From assembly GCA_963724625.1 (NCBI GenBank), contig CAVRVO010000005.1, forward strand, positions 155,512-219,511: a stretch of DNA of 64,000 nucleotides. The letters are read 5' to 3'. The notes beneath the pieces are model-generated. The model did not search any database, was not told the origin of the DNA, and was given only the letters and a program-made list of their open reading frames with translations. The DNA is from DATBVX01 sp963724625 (lineage in GTDB: Bacteria > Pseudomonadota > Gammaproteobacteria > Steroidobacterales > Steroidobacteraceae). Positions within the stretch are counted from its first letter, which is position 1, and each line of letters opens with the position of its first letter. Below are positions 54,273 to 62,817 of this stretch, piece by piece. The position numbers and the translations under genes are program-made.

Positions 54273-56539
54273 TAACGCGGATTCGCCCTGAGTGCGGTGA
54301 AGGCGGGGTCGGTGTCGATGGAGTCGACATAGAAAAGCGGCTGGGGATAAAGATCGAGCGCCCACGTGGTCCTGAAGCCGTCCTCATAGGCACGCTCGAG
54401 GGTTCGCAACGCCATTTCCGGCTCGTTGGCAAGTGCATGAGTGCGGGCGCGGAGATAGACGAACATCGGCCAGCGTGGGGCGTCGGGACCATCGAGAAAA
54501 GCAGCGACACGATCCAGCAGTTGCTTCGCTGCTGCCGGGTCGCCAGTACCCTGGTACGCGGCCGCAAGATCCAGAGCGGGAATGACGTTTCGCGATTTCA
54601 CAGGCTCGACACCGCGGGCAAGGTCCGGTAGCCGCACCTCGAGGAGCACACGGGCCCGGTCGGCGTGGCCGGTGATCAGCGCGAACCGTGCTGCAGGAAG
54701 ATCCAGTATGCGGCTGAGCGGGAAGTCGGCGCGACAGCGGTCCAGAGCCGCAAATGCCGCCTCGAAACGAGCGTCCATGCTGAGCGTTGCCGCCTCGCTC
54801 AGAGCGTCCGCTAACTCGTAGCCGCGAAACTCGGTCAGCACGTGTCTTGCGGTTGCGCGGTCACCGAGCGCCATGTACAGGCTCCAGCATTGAATAGAGT
54901 CTCCCCCTGGACACAAGTAGGCCGTCGCTTCGTCGAGGTGCCCCAGCTGCCTTTCCACGATTCCGATATGTATGTTGTAAGTCCCGCCGCTCGGGTACAC
55001 GGACTGAGCGGCCAGCTCTCGAAGACGCTTGAGTGCGGCATTATGCAAGCCTCGTCTGCTCAGCAAGGTAGCCCCGAAAGCCCGCGCGTTTTCCCACAGT
55101 GGGTCCAGCTCCACCGTTCGTTCGAACAGGCTCTGCGCCAGACCTGGCTCGTCCCACAGAACCGCGCGCCCGTAGTTGAAGAAGACTGCCGAGCTTGTGG
55201 GCTCGAGCTCGATCGCACGACGGTAGTCTTTCTGGGCGCGCGCATAGGACTGGAATTCCCCCAGGAAGCGTGAACGCCACGCTTCGAAATTCGCTCTGGC
55301 CAGCAGCGTCTCGCTGGAATCGGCGTCCAGAGCCACCGCGCGCTCGGCGGCGGTGCGGCCAAGTTGGACGCTGTCTTCTATCGCGTCGGGAAACGCCCAC
55401 GCGCCCTCGAAATGATAAAGGGCGAGGCCGGCTTGCGCCGCGGCGAACTGTGGGTCGCGGGCCAGCGCCTCTTCGAAAAATTGCACGGCACGATTCGGAT
55501 CCCTGTAGACACCCTGGCCTCGCAACAGAGCCAGGCCGATCATGTAGAGCCGATACGCTTCCGTATCGCGAGTGATGCGGTCGTTGAGTCGATGTTCGTC
55601 AGCCTTCATGAGTTTCACTTGCAATGCTGCGGCCACAGCAAGTGCTATCTCGTCCTGAACCTGGAAGATATCGGTGAAGTCCCGCTCGTAGACCTGGGAC
55701 CACAGCCGCATCTCGGTGCGCGCGTCGAGAAGCTGCGCTTTGATCCACATACGAGTGCCGGAGCGCCGCACGCTACCATCGAGAAAATAGTTGACCTTCA
55801 GCGTCTCGGCGATCGCTGCATGTGGCACATCCTGGACGCTGAACGACGATACGGGACCGACAACTTTCAGACCTCGAATGCTGGCGAGCTTATGCAGCAG
55901 TTCGTTCGACAGACCATCTACAAAGCGTTTGTCCACGGCATCACTCAGGTTCGCGAACGGCAGGACGGCGATTGAGGTTCCCTTCAGCGGTGTCGGATTG
56001 CTTTCCTTATCCCGTGGCCGCTGCGCTAGCCACAAGGCCGTGAGCAGACCAAAAACCAGGATCAGGGCGACACCTCCGGAAATGACAGCGGGCGCGCGCT
56101 GGTGCCAGGGCATTCTCTCGGTCGGCGAAATCGGTGCGGTGGGCGACGCTTCGGCGGCGGAGGTTGTTGCATTGTCCGTCGTGCGCGGTGCTGCGGCTTC
56201 CTCGATCGGACAGATAAATCGATAGCCGAGTCGAGGCAACGTCTCGATGAAACGCGGAGTCGCGGCGTCATCGCCGAGAGCCTCGCGCAAGCGCGCGATC
56301 GCGTTGTTTAGTCCGTGATCGAAATCGACGTAGACACTCGAGGGCCAGACTCTCTGGCGCAGCTCGTCGCGTGTAACGACATCACCTGCGCGTTCGAGTA
56401 AGAAGCGCAGGATCAGAAAAGGCTGTTCTTGCAAACGGATCCGACTGCCATCGCTGCGCAGCTCGCGCGCACGACAGTCCAGCTCAAATACGCTGAAGCG
56501 GAGAAGCTGCGCAGACTCGCTGGGTTCGCTCGCGGCCAT
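54080..56539 (-). CDS. CadC-like membrane-anchored transcriptional regulator with TPR domain
   Basis: 819 residues. An OmpR-type winged helix at residues 12-108 (RLQEQPFLILRFLLERAGDV, ELRQRVWPSSVYVDFDHGLNN) is followed by a linker and a membrane helix (VISGGVALILVFGLLTALWL, about 150-172). A periplasmic part has IAVLPFANLSDAVDKRFVDGL, the Tol-like nucleotide-cyclase-associated domain seen in such regulators, and TPR-type repeats from about 320 to 760. This is the CadC/ToxR one-component design. Its 3' end overlaps the C-terminal sorting tail of the delta-60 gene on the other strand. Confidence 0.88.
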   Translation of the reverse strand: MAASEPSESAQLLRFSVFELDCRARELRSDGSRIRLQEQPFLILRFLLERAGDVVTRDELRQRVWPSSVYVDFDHGLNNAIARLREALGDDAATPRFIETLPRLGYRFICPIEEAAAPRTTDNATTSAAEASPTAPISPTERMPWHQRAPAVISGGVALILVFGLLTALWLAQRPRDKESNPTPLKGTSIAVLPFANLSDAVDKRFVDGLSNELLHKLASIRGLKVVGPVSSFSVQDVPHAAIAETLKVNYFLDGSVRRSGTRMWIKAQLLDARTEMRLWSQVYERDFTDIFQVQDEIALAVAAALQVKLMKADEHRLNDRITRDTEAYRLYMIGLALLRGQGVYRDPNRAVQFFEEALARDPQFAAAQAGLALYHFEGAWAFPDAIEDSVQLGRTAAERAVALDADSSETLLARANFEAWRSRFLGEFQSYARAQKDYRRAIELEPTSSAVFFNYGRAVLWDEPGLAQSLFERTVELDPLWENARAFGATLLSRRGLHNAALKRLRELAAQSVYPSGGTYNIHIGIVERQLGHLDEATAYLCPGGDSIQCWSLYMALGDRATARHVLTEFRGYELADALSEAATLSMDARFEAAFAALDRCRADFPLSRILDLPAARFALITGHADRARVLLEVRLPDLARGVEPVKSRNVIPALDLAAAYQGTGDPAAAKQLLDRVAAFLDGPDAPRWPMFVYLRARTHALANEPEMALRTLERAYEDGFRTTWALDLYPQPLFYVDSIDTDPAFTALRANPRYQSWRERIRVDNAHQLENVRARAATPNFPRPESSCGDPPISVRQMNNANDTTIFSVLTCETEEE

Positions 56540-56749
56540 TGTGTTGTGATCGCGCGGGCGATTCTGCCATTTTGTGACGGCAACGTCAGTGAATCCGTGG
56601 CTTGGGTATCTCAGGCGCCGGCTGATCCTGAGGGTCGTGATACCAAATTCAGACTGCCTCGCGACTGATTTCAGATCGGCGGCTTCCTATCATCGCCGCG
56701 TCGCATTCAACTGCCAGGGACGAGGTTCAAATGCTACGCGCAATCCACC

Positions 56750-58510
56750 TTGAAGCGATCGGACCCAAGCCGGTCGGTCGCACGCGATTATCGGGTCTTC
56801 GCAGCCGCTACTTCGGGAGTCGGAGTGGCACTTCTCGGCGTGTCAGCCGCCTGGTGGTTGCTCCGCCGGTGGACTGGGCATCTGGTTAGTGACATTCGCG
56901 ACCAACGCCTCCTGGACGACCGAAAGTCGCCGCGTTTCTCCACTCCGATTCTTTCGCAGGTCCGCAACGCATTGCGCGAGGCGGAAGAGCGCCAGCGGCT
57001 CGAAATCGATTACCACGAAAACTGGACGCCTCAGGCACTACAGCACGTCGTGCGGGAAGCCCTCTCGTCGCCGCAGATCATCGTGGCTTCGAACCGTCAG
57101 CCCTACATTCACGAGCGTGATGCAACGGATGCTCTGCACGTGCAGGTCCCGGCCAGCGGCATGGTCAGCGCGCTCGAGCCCGTGATGCGTGCGTGCTCGG
57201 GGACCTGGGTGGCGCACGGTAGTGGCAGCGCGGACCGCGAGGTCGTCGACCGGTCCGACAAGCTGCGAGTGCCTGCAGATGATCCCGCCTACGCCCTGCG
57301 ACGGATCTGGCTCACAGAGGAAGAGGAGAAGGGCTATTACTACGGGTTTGCGAATGAAGGCCTGTGGTCACTCTGCCATCTCGCGTACGTGCGACCCGCG
57401 TTCCGCGAGTCGGACTGGCGTAGCTACGAGGCTGTCAACCGCAAGTTCGCGGCAGCGATCATGAGCGAAGCGCGGGGCGATCGGCCGATCGTCCTGGTGC
57501 AGGACTTTCATCTGGCGCTGGTGCCGAGGCTGATCCGGCGCCGCAAGCCCAGGGCGACGATCGTCCTCTTTTGGCACATCCCCTGGCCCAATGCGGAAGC
57601 GTTCGGCGTCTGTCCGTGGAAGTGCGAGATCCTCCAGCACATGCTGGGTGCCGATATCCTGGGTTTTCACACGCGGCATCATTGTCAGAACTTTCTCGCG
57701 ACCGTGGATCGCTATCTCGAGTGCCAGATTGACCACGAGCAGATGACGGTGACTTTCCAGGGGCACGTGTGTCACGTGACGCCGTATCCGATTTCCATCG
57801 AATGGCCGCCGCGCCAGCTAGGTAGCCTGCCCGAGGTCGCGACGACGCGGGCACAAATCCGCGCCCAGTACGGCATCGCTGATCATGTAAAGCTCGGACT
57901 CGGCGTTGAGCGGTGGGATTTCACCAAGGGCATCGTCGAGCGCTTCCACGCGATTGAAGCCCTGCTCGATCGCAATCCGAAGCTGAAGGGTCGCGTGTCG
58001 TTGCTGCAGGTGGCGGCGCCTTCACGCAGCAAGCTGCCCGCGTACCAGGCGCTGCAGCAGCAGACCCGAAGCGAGGCGGAGCGCATCAATCTGAAGTTCG
58101 CAACAGATGAATGGAAACCGATTGTTCTCATCGATCAGCACCAGGAACCGGCGCGGGTGTTCGAGCTCTATCGCGCCGCCGACTTCTGCCTCGTCAACAG
58201 CCTGCACGATGGCATGAACCTGGTGGCCAAGGAATTCGTCGCCGCGCGGGATGATGAGGACGGCGTGTTGATATTGAGCGCGTTCGCGGGCGCCTCGCGT
58301 GAGCTCGTCGATGCGCTGCTCGTCAACCCGTTCAACGTCTGCGAGACGGCGGACGCGATCCAGAGCGCGCTCGACATGTCGCGTAACGAGCGCCGCGCTC
58401 GCATGCAGCTCATGCGCCGTGCGGTGAAGGAGAACAATGTCTATCGCTGGGCAGGTCGGATGCTGATGGACGCGGCTCAAATCCGTCGCCGCCAGGCATT
58501 GGCCGCCTGA
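56750..58510 (+). CDS. GT20-family glycosyltransferase (trehalose-6-phosphate synthase-like)
   Basis: 586 residues with a membrane helix (VFAAATSGVGVALLGVSAAW) before the catalytic domain. Motifs are IIVASNRQPY, WVAHGSGSADREVV, VLVQDFHLALVPRLIR, WHIPWPNAEAFGVCPWK, VERWDFTKGI and NSLHDGMNLVAKEFV, all GT20. The usual SNRLP glycine-rich start is altered. The start is TTG 56750; an ATG at 56731 with a good GAGG site is in another frame, so the start may be affected by an indel. Product may be trehalose-6-phosphate or a related phospho-sugar; no OtsB phosphatase is next to it. Confidence 0.8.
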   Translation: MKRSDPSRSVARDYRVFAAATSGVGVALLGVSAAWWLLRRWTGHLVSDIRDQRLLDDRKSPRFSTPILSQVRNALREAEERQRLEIDYHENWTPQALQHVVREALSSPQIIVASNRQPYIHERDATDALHVQVPASGMVSALEPVMRACSGTWVAHGSGSADREVVDRSDKLRVPADDPAYALRRIWLTEEEEKGYYYGFANEGLWSLCHLAYVRPAFRESDWRSYEAVNRKFAAAIMSEARGDRPIVLVQDFHLALVPRLIRRRKPRATIVLFWHIPWPNAEAFGVCPWKCEILQHMLGADILGFHTRHHCQNFLATVDRYLECQIDHEQMTVTFQGHVCHVTPYPISIEWPPRQLGSLPEVATTRAQIRAQYGIADHVKLGLGVERWDFTKGIVERFHAIEALLDRNPKLKGRVSLLQVAAPSRSKLPAYQALQQQTRSEAERINLKFATDEWKPIVLIDQHQEPARVFELYRAADFCLVNSLHDGMNLVAKEFVAARDDEDGVLILSAFAGASRELVDALLVNPFNVCETADAIQSALDMSRNERRARMQLMRRAVKENNVYRWAGRMLMDAAQIRRRQALAA

Positions 58511-58646
58511 GCGCGTAGGCAAGACCGAGTCGGGCGGGCCGGCCTCACACGCCTGTAGGCAGGGTGGCCTGAGCGAGCGGGTGCGCTCAGTGCGCTTTGG
58601 CAAGGCGCAACTGATAACCTGTCTCAAACAGCAGGAGCACGCCCAC

Positions 58647-59033
58647 ATGCTCACCGCCACTTGCCATTGTGGAGCGCTTCGAATCGAAGTGCCTCGCAAG
58701 CCAAGCTCTCTCACCAGTTGCAACTGTTCCATCTGCCGCCGCTACGGCACGTTATGGGCGTACTACAAGGCGTCTACCGTGCGTGTCGTCGGGGCATCGG
58801 GCACCAAGGACGGCTACTCCTGGGGCGGGAAGAGGCTCAGGTTCGTGAGGTGCAGCACCTGCGGGTGCATTACGCACTGGGAGAGCGCTCGCCCCACGAA
58901 GACCAGTTACGTGGGCGTCAACTGGCGAAACTTCGAGCCCGGCGTGCTCGGCAGAACCCGCATCCGGCTGCTCGACGGCGCGGGCAAGTGGAAGGCCCGG
59001 TATGTGAACCGGCGGCCGCACGGCGTGGCCTAG
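58647..59033 (+). CDS. GFA-family protein
   Basis: 128 residues. Glutathione-dependent formaldehyde-activating (GFA) fold: CHCGALRIEV, then SCNCSICRRYG and FVRCSTCGCITHWE supply the zinc-binding cysteines (Cys-x-Cys and Cys-x2-Cys sets). Most members are not proven formaldehyde enzymes, so a small zinc protein of unknown substrate is the safe call. The start ATG 58647 has AGGAG upstream. It precedes an alpha/beta hydrolase by 33 bases. Confidence 0.85.
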   Translation: MLTATCHCGALRIEVPRKPSSLTSCNCSICRRYGTLWAYYKASTVRVVGASGTKDGYSWGGKRLRFVRCSTCGCITHWESARPTKTSYVGVNWRNFEPGVLGRTRIRLLDGAGKWKARYVNRRPHGVA

Positions 59034-59066
59034 TGTCCGTTCAGCGCCAGGAGACGTCCGCCAGAC

Positions 59067-59945
59067 ATGAACTATCAGCCACGACGATCCTCACGACATG
59101 AAATCCGCGTCATTCGCGGTCTGCGTCATCACCTGACGCGCTGGGGACCGGAGAGTGATTCCCCCGTGCTCCTGCTGCATGGGTGGATGGATACCGGTGC
59201 GTCGTTCCAGTTTGTCGTCGACTCCATGGCGGATGACTCATCGTGTGTGGCACTCGACTGGCGGGGATTCGGGCGCACGGACTGGGAGCCGAACGGCTAC
59301 TGGTTTCCCAACTACCTCGCCGATCTCGACGCGCTGCTCGACATCCTGAGTCCCAATCAGCCCGCGCACCTGGTCGGTCACAGCATGGGCGGGAACGTGG
59401 CGAGCCTCTACGCCGGCGTGCGCCCCGAGCGCGTCGCGCGCCTGGTCAACATCGAGGGATTCGGGCTGCCTCGCATGTCGCCCGATCAGGCACCAGAGCG
59501 TTATCGCGAATGGCTCGAGCAACTGCGCGGCGCACCTGACTTTGCCAGCTACGCCTCTTTCGATGAACTCGCCAGCACCTTGATGAAGCGAAACCCCCGG
59601 CTCGACCCCGAACGCGCGCAGTTCATCGCACGTACCTGGGGCGTCGAGCACGGCGCCGGTCGGATCCGGATGCGTGGCGATCCGCGCCACAAGCTCGTCA
59701 ATCCCGTTCTCTATCGACGTGAGGAGGCGGAGGCCTGCTGGCGTCGTATCACTGCGCCAGTGCTGCTGGTCCTGGGCGAAGAATCGCAACTGCGCTCGCG
59801 CCTGGGCGACGAGGGCACCGACGCACATCTGCGCGGGTTGTTTCAGGACGTACGTATCGAGACGATTGCAGGCGCCGGGCACATGCTGCATCACGAACGA
59901 CCTGAAGAAGTGGCGCGGCTGATCGAGGAGTTCCCGGCGACATGA
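59067..59945 (+). CDS. alpha/beta hydrolase
   Basis: 292 residues. The oxyanion region is LLLHGWMDTGASF, the nucleophile elbow LVGHSMGGNVASL (Ser), and the C-terminal His is in GAGHMLHHERPEEVA, with an acid residue near GEESQLR. This is the standard Ser-Asp-His triad of soluble esterases/lipases. Substrate unknown. Probably cotranscribed with the GFA gene upstream. Confidence 0.9.
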   Translation: MNYQPRRSSRHEIRVIRGLRHHLTRWGPESDSPVLLLHGWMDTGASFQFVVDSMADDSSCVALDWRGFGRTDWEPNGYWFPNYLADLDALLDILSPNQPAHLVGHSMGGNVASLYAGVRPERVARLVNIEGFGLPRMSPDQAPERYREWLEQLRGAPDFASYASFDELASTLMKRNPRLDPERAQFIARTWGVEHGAGRIRMRGDPRHKLVNPVLYRREEAEACWRRITAPVLLVLGEESQLRSRLGDEGTDAHLRGLFQDVRIETIAGAGHMLHHERPEEVARLIEEFPAT

Positions 59946-60013
59946 AATTGCCAGAGAAGCACATGTAGGATGTGCCGCTTGTGCCCCGTCCTAGGGTGAG
60001 AAGGAGATCTCCA

Positions 60014-60382
60014 ATGTTCAAGAAAGTCGCATTCACGATGTACCCGATCACGGACGTGCCTCGGGCGCGCAAGTTCTACGAGGAAACGCTCGGCCTCAAG
60101 CGCGGCTCGATGGGCAACCAGGGCGATAAATACTGGATCGAATACGACCTGCCGGGCGGCGGCTGCCTCGGTCTTACCAACTTCATCCCCGATACGCCGA
60201 GCGACAAGGCGGGCGGAACGATCGCGTTCGAAGTCGAGGATCTCGACAAGCTCATGACCGACCTCAAGGGGAAGGGCGTCACCTTCAAGAGCGATGTGAT
60301 CCACAGCCCCGTCTGCCGCATGGCGGTGTGCCTCGACTCAGAGGGCAATTCGATCCTGCTGCATCAGCTCAAGCCGAAATAA
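60014..60382 (+). CDS. VOC-family (glyoxalase/dioxygenase-fold) protein
   Basis: 122 residues, a VOC domain of two beta-alpha-beta3 units: FTMYPITDVPRARKFYEETLGL and AFEVEDLDKLMTDLKGKGV, ending SILLHQLKP. The usual metal ligands are partly replaced, so it may be a fosfomycin-resistance-like, bleomycin-binding or non-catalytic member. AAGGAG lies just upstream of ATG 60014. Confidence 0.85.
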   Translation: MFKKVAFTMYPITDVPRARKFYEETLGLKRGSMGNQGDKYWIEYDLPGGGCLGLTNFIPDTPSDKAGGTIAFEVEDLDKLMTDLKGKGVTFKSDVIHSPVCRMAVCLDSEGNSILLHQLKPK

Positions 60383-60506
60383 GTAGTGCCACAAGCGCCT
60401 GCCCAACTCCCGTCCGTCCCAGCGGGCGTGAAGCGTTGGCTTTTGAACTAAGGCAGGTGGAGAATCGAGGCGCCTTCAATCTCACCTGTGCAGCCGGAGA
60501 GCGATC

Positions 60507-60758
60507 ATGCGGCGATCAGCTTTGGGCGTGTTCTTGCTGGTGATCACGGCAGGTTGCGCGCAAACCCCCGCGGAGCCTCAATATGAGCCTAAGAATACAG
60601 CTACGGCATCCTCCGCGAAGCAGAGCTGCGTGTCGACGGGCAGCCACGTCAAGGGCAAGTGCTCTTCAGGCAGTACCTATTCCAACGCCGAAGCCATGAA
60701 GACGCAGGATACGAGCGTCACTATTCGCAAGAGTCCGACGGGTCCGACGGCCAAATGA
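60507..60758 (+). CDS. small lipoprotein
   Basis: 83 residues. MRRSALGVFLLVITAGCAQ carries a lipobox (ITAGC), so the mature protein of about 67 residues should be lipid-anchored. The rest is polar with two Cys (KQSCVSTGSHVKGKCSSG), possibly a disulfide. GGAG lies upstream of the ATG. No family recognised. Confidence 0.7.
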   Translation: MRRSALGVFLLVITAGCAQTPAEPQYEPKNTATASSAKQSCVSTGSHVKGKCSSGSTYSNAEAMKTQDTSVTIRKSPTGPTAK

Positions 60759-60828
60759 GTAGCGCGCTCGGCGCGCCGTCAGCCGAGCGACTCGACTCTC
60801 GCCAGCAGAGGAGTGAGCGGCTTCTGCG

Positions 60829-61209
60829 TTAGTCCCAGCGACAGGCGTTCTTCGGAAAACCGGGGCGCTGCACTCTTACAACGCAGAAGCGTTGGCCAGT
60901 TGGCGCCTGCATCACTACCCAGCGTTCGAGGCGGTCCACCACCGTGGCGCCGAGCTTCGTCAACCGTGCCACTTCGGCCGGAATGTCGTCGGTCTCGATG
61001 TCGATGTGCACACGACTTTCATGATCGACGCGCTGGATCTGCACGATGGGCTCGTCGGGCGGCGTTTCCAGCATCAGGTAGTTGCCGCGGCTGCCCGCAT
61101 GATTGGGATCCACGGGGCGCCCGAGCGCCTCGCCCCAGAAGCGGGCGGCGTCTTCCAGGTCTGCAGTCCTGCAATCAATCAGCACCGCACAAAGTCGGGA
61201 TTGATGCAT
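60829..61209 (-). CDS. VOC-family protein
   Basis: 126 residues from ATG 61209. It is a single VOC domain: CAVLIDCRTADLEDAARFWG, then VQIQRVDHESRVHIDIETDDIPAEVARL and VVMQAPTGQRFCVVR. This is the glyoxalase-like type with an HID/E metal triad. It is the last gene after the aldo/keto reductase on the same strand, 18 bases apart, so probably one unit. Confidence 0.82.
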   Translation of the reverse strand: MHQSRLCAVLIDCRTADLEDAARFWGEALGRPVDPNHAGSRGNYLMLETPPDEPIVQIQRVDHESRVHIDIETDDIPAEVARLTKLGATVVDRLERWVVMQAPTGQRFCVVRVQRPGFPKNACRWD

Positions 61210-61227
61210 GTCAGTAGCTCTCCTCAA

Positions 61228-62155
61228 TCAAGCCGAAGCAATGGACTCGAAGTAGCGCACCATCTCGGCGCGCCAGTTCTCCGCGGGCATCACACCGCGA
61301 CCCGCCTGCAGGTTGTCAGCGAGGTGCGCCGCGTTGGCGGTGGCGGGAATGACGCACGTCACGGCCGGATGCGACAGCACGTACTTGAGGAAGAACTGTC
61401 CCCACGTCGTGCAGCCGATGTCCTCGGCCCATGCGGGTAAGCGGCTTATCCGCCACGCGCTTGAAGATCGCGCCGTCCTCGAACGCACGATTCACCATCA
61501 CCGCCATGCCCAGCTCCTGAGCGAGCGGCAGCAGACGCTCTTCGGCCGCGCGCGTCTGGATCGAATAGTTGAGCTGCACCCAGTCCCACTTCTCCTGGCG
61601 CATCGCTTCTTCGAGCTCCTGGTGAGCGCTCGTTTGCGAGTGCGTGATGCCCATGTAGCGGATGCTCTTCCTCGCCTTCATGTCGCGCAGCGTCGTCGAA
61701 TGCGTTATCCAGTCCTTGAGGCTATGGATCTGCATGAGATCGACTTTGGACGTGTGCAGCGCTTTGAAGGAATTCTGCATCTGCTGGATGCCCGCCTTCT
61801 GGCCGGAGGCCGAAACCTTGGTCGCCAGGAACTTCTTGGCAGGTTTGAGCTTGGCGACGAGATCGCCGACGACACGCTCAGCGCGCCCGTAGGAGGGCGC
61901 GGTGTCGATCAGCGTCGCGCCCGCCGCGAAGAAGCGCTTCAGCACCTCTTCGACCTCGGCTCGCTCGGCCGGGGTGTCACCGACATCGAATGCACCCGAG
62001 GTGCCGAGGCCGATCACCGGGATGGCTTCGCCCGAGGAGGGGATCTTGCGCGTGAGCAGTGGTCGCGGCTTGGACTCAGTCGGCGCCGTCCAGGCGGCGG
62101 GTCCCGAGAGCAGCGCGGCGCCGGTGAGGAGAAGGGTGTGGCGGCGATTGATCAA
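61228..62155 (-). CDS. exported aldo/keto reductase (frameshifted near 61436)
   Basis: About 308 codons when repaired. Tat-like signal (INRRHTLLLTGAALLSG), then the AKR barrel: VIGLGTSGAFDV, GATLIDTAPSYGRAERVVG, LATKVSASGQ, MQIHSLKDW and WVQLNYSIQTRAAEERLLPL. The first frame departs after VADKPL; the adjacent frame continues as PAWAEDIGCTTWGQFFLKYV with CVIPATANAAHLADN, the C-terminal cofactor-binding part, stop 61228. One extra base near 61436-61441 explains it. AKRs reduce carbonyls with NADPH; the exported form may act on an oxidised periplasmic substrate (inference). Confidence 0.82.
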
Positions 62156-62235
62156 AGAAGTCCCGAGAAATTAGGCCTCGTCTCTGGTTCGATGCTAGAC
62201 CACCCGCGATCCCATCGCCAAGCCCCGTAACGCCG

Positions 62236-62799
62236 CTACTTTGATTCTTGCGTCTTCTGGAGCACCGCAGGCAAGCCGCCGTCGGCCGTGATGACGCGGT
62301 GCTTGAAGTACCAATGTCCATGGCGCTTGACGAGCTCGTCGTGCTCGCGGCCCTGCTCGATGAACTGCGGCGGCGACGTCACCGATTCGGAGTTAACGCC
62401 CGTCCATATGACATCTGCGGTTGCCGTGTCGCCGTTGACGACGATCTTGGGATTGGTGAGCAGCATACGGAACGTTCCCGGCCGGCGCGGCGATCCTTCC
62501 GCGAGCTTCTTGTAGAGGTCCTCGATGCCTTGCCGGCCTTGCGCGACCCGGCCATTCACATCGAGTACGCCGTCGTCGACGTAGAAAGCGCCGAAGTCGT
62601 GGCGACCCGAGCCCAGTTGCCCGTAGTAGTCGACCAGCATGTCCTCGATCTGCGCTCGATCGAGGAGCGTTGTCAGCGTCGCCGCCGCGTCCTCGGCGCG
62701 CGACGGCTGTGTCGACGCAATCAGGATGAGTGCAAGCAGAATGAGAAGGAAGTGGCCGAAGGTTTTACCCCTGAGCGGGGCGTGTAGGGAATCAAGCAT
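62236..62799 (-). CDS. exported SnoaL/NTF2-like protein
   Basis: 187 residues. Signal peptide (FGHFLLILLALILIASTQPSRA), then an NTF2-like fold (IEDMLVDYYGQLGSGRHDFG, GVLDVNGRVAQGRQGIEDLY, ending HGHWYFKHRVITADGG). The SnoaL-like group includes ring cyclases and dehydratases as well as non-catalytic proteins; the active-site pair cannot be assigned here. GAGGAG precedes ATG 62799. Confidence 0.8.
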   Translation of the reverse strand: MLDSLHAPLRGKTFGHFLLILLALILIASTQPSRAEDAAATLTTLLDRAQIEDMLVDYYGQLGSGRHDFGAFYVDDGVLDVNGRVAQGRQGIEDLYKKLAEGSPRRPGTFRMLLTNPKIVVNGDTATADVIWTGVNSESVTSPPQFIEQGREHDELVKRHGHWYFKHRVITADGGLPAVLQKTQESK

Positions 62800-62817
62800 C
62801 TGACGCTCTCCTCATGA

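Noticed and set aside
54071..54631. 186-codon plus-strand frame
   Set aside because: Only its first part is real (GlyGly-CTERM tail of the delta-60 gene); the rest is antisense to the CadC-like regulator.
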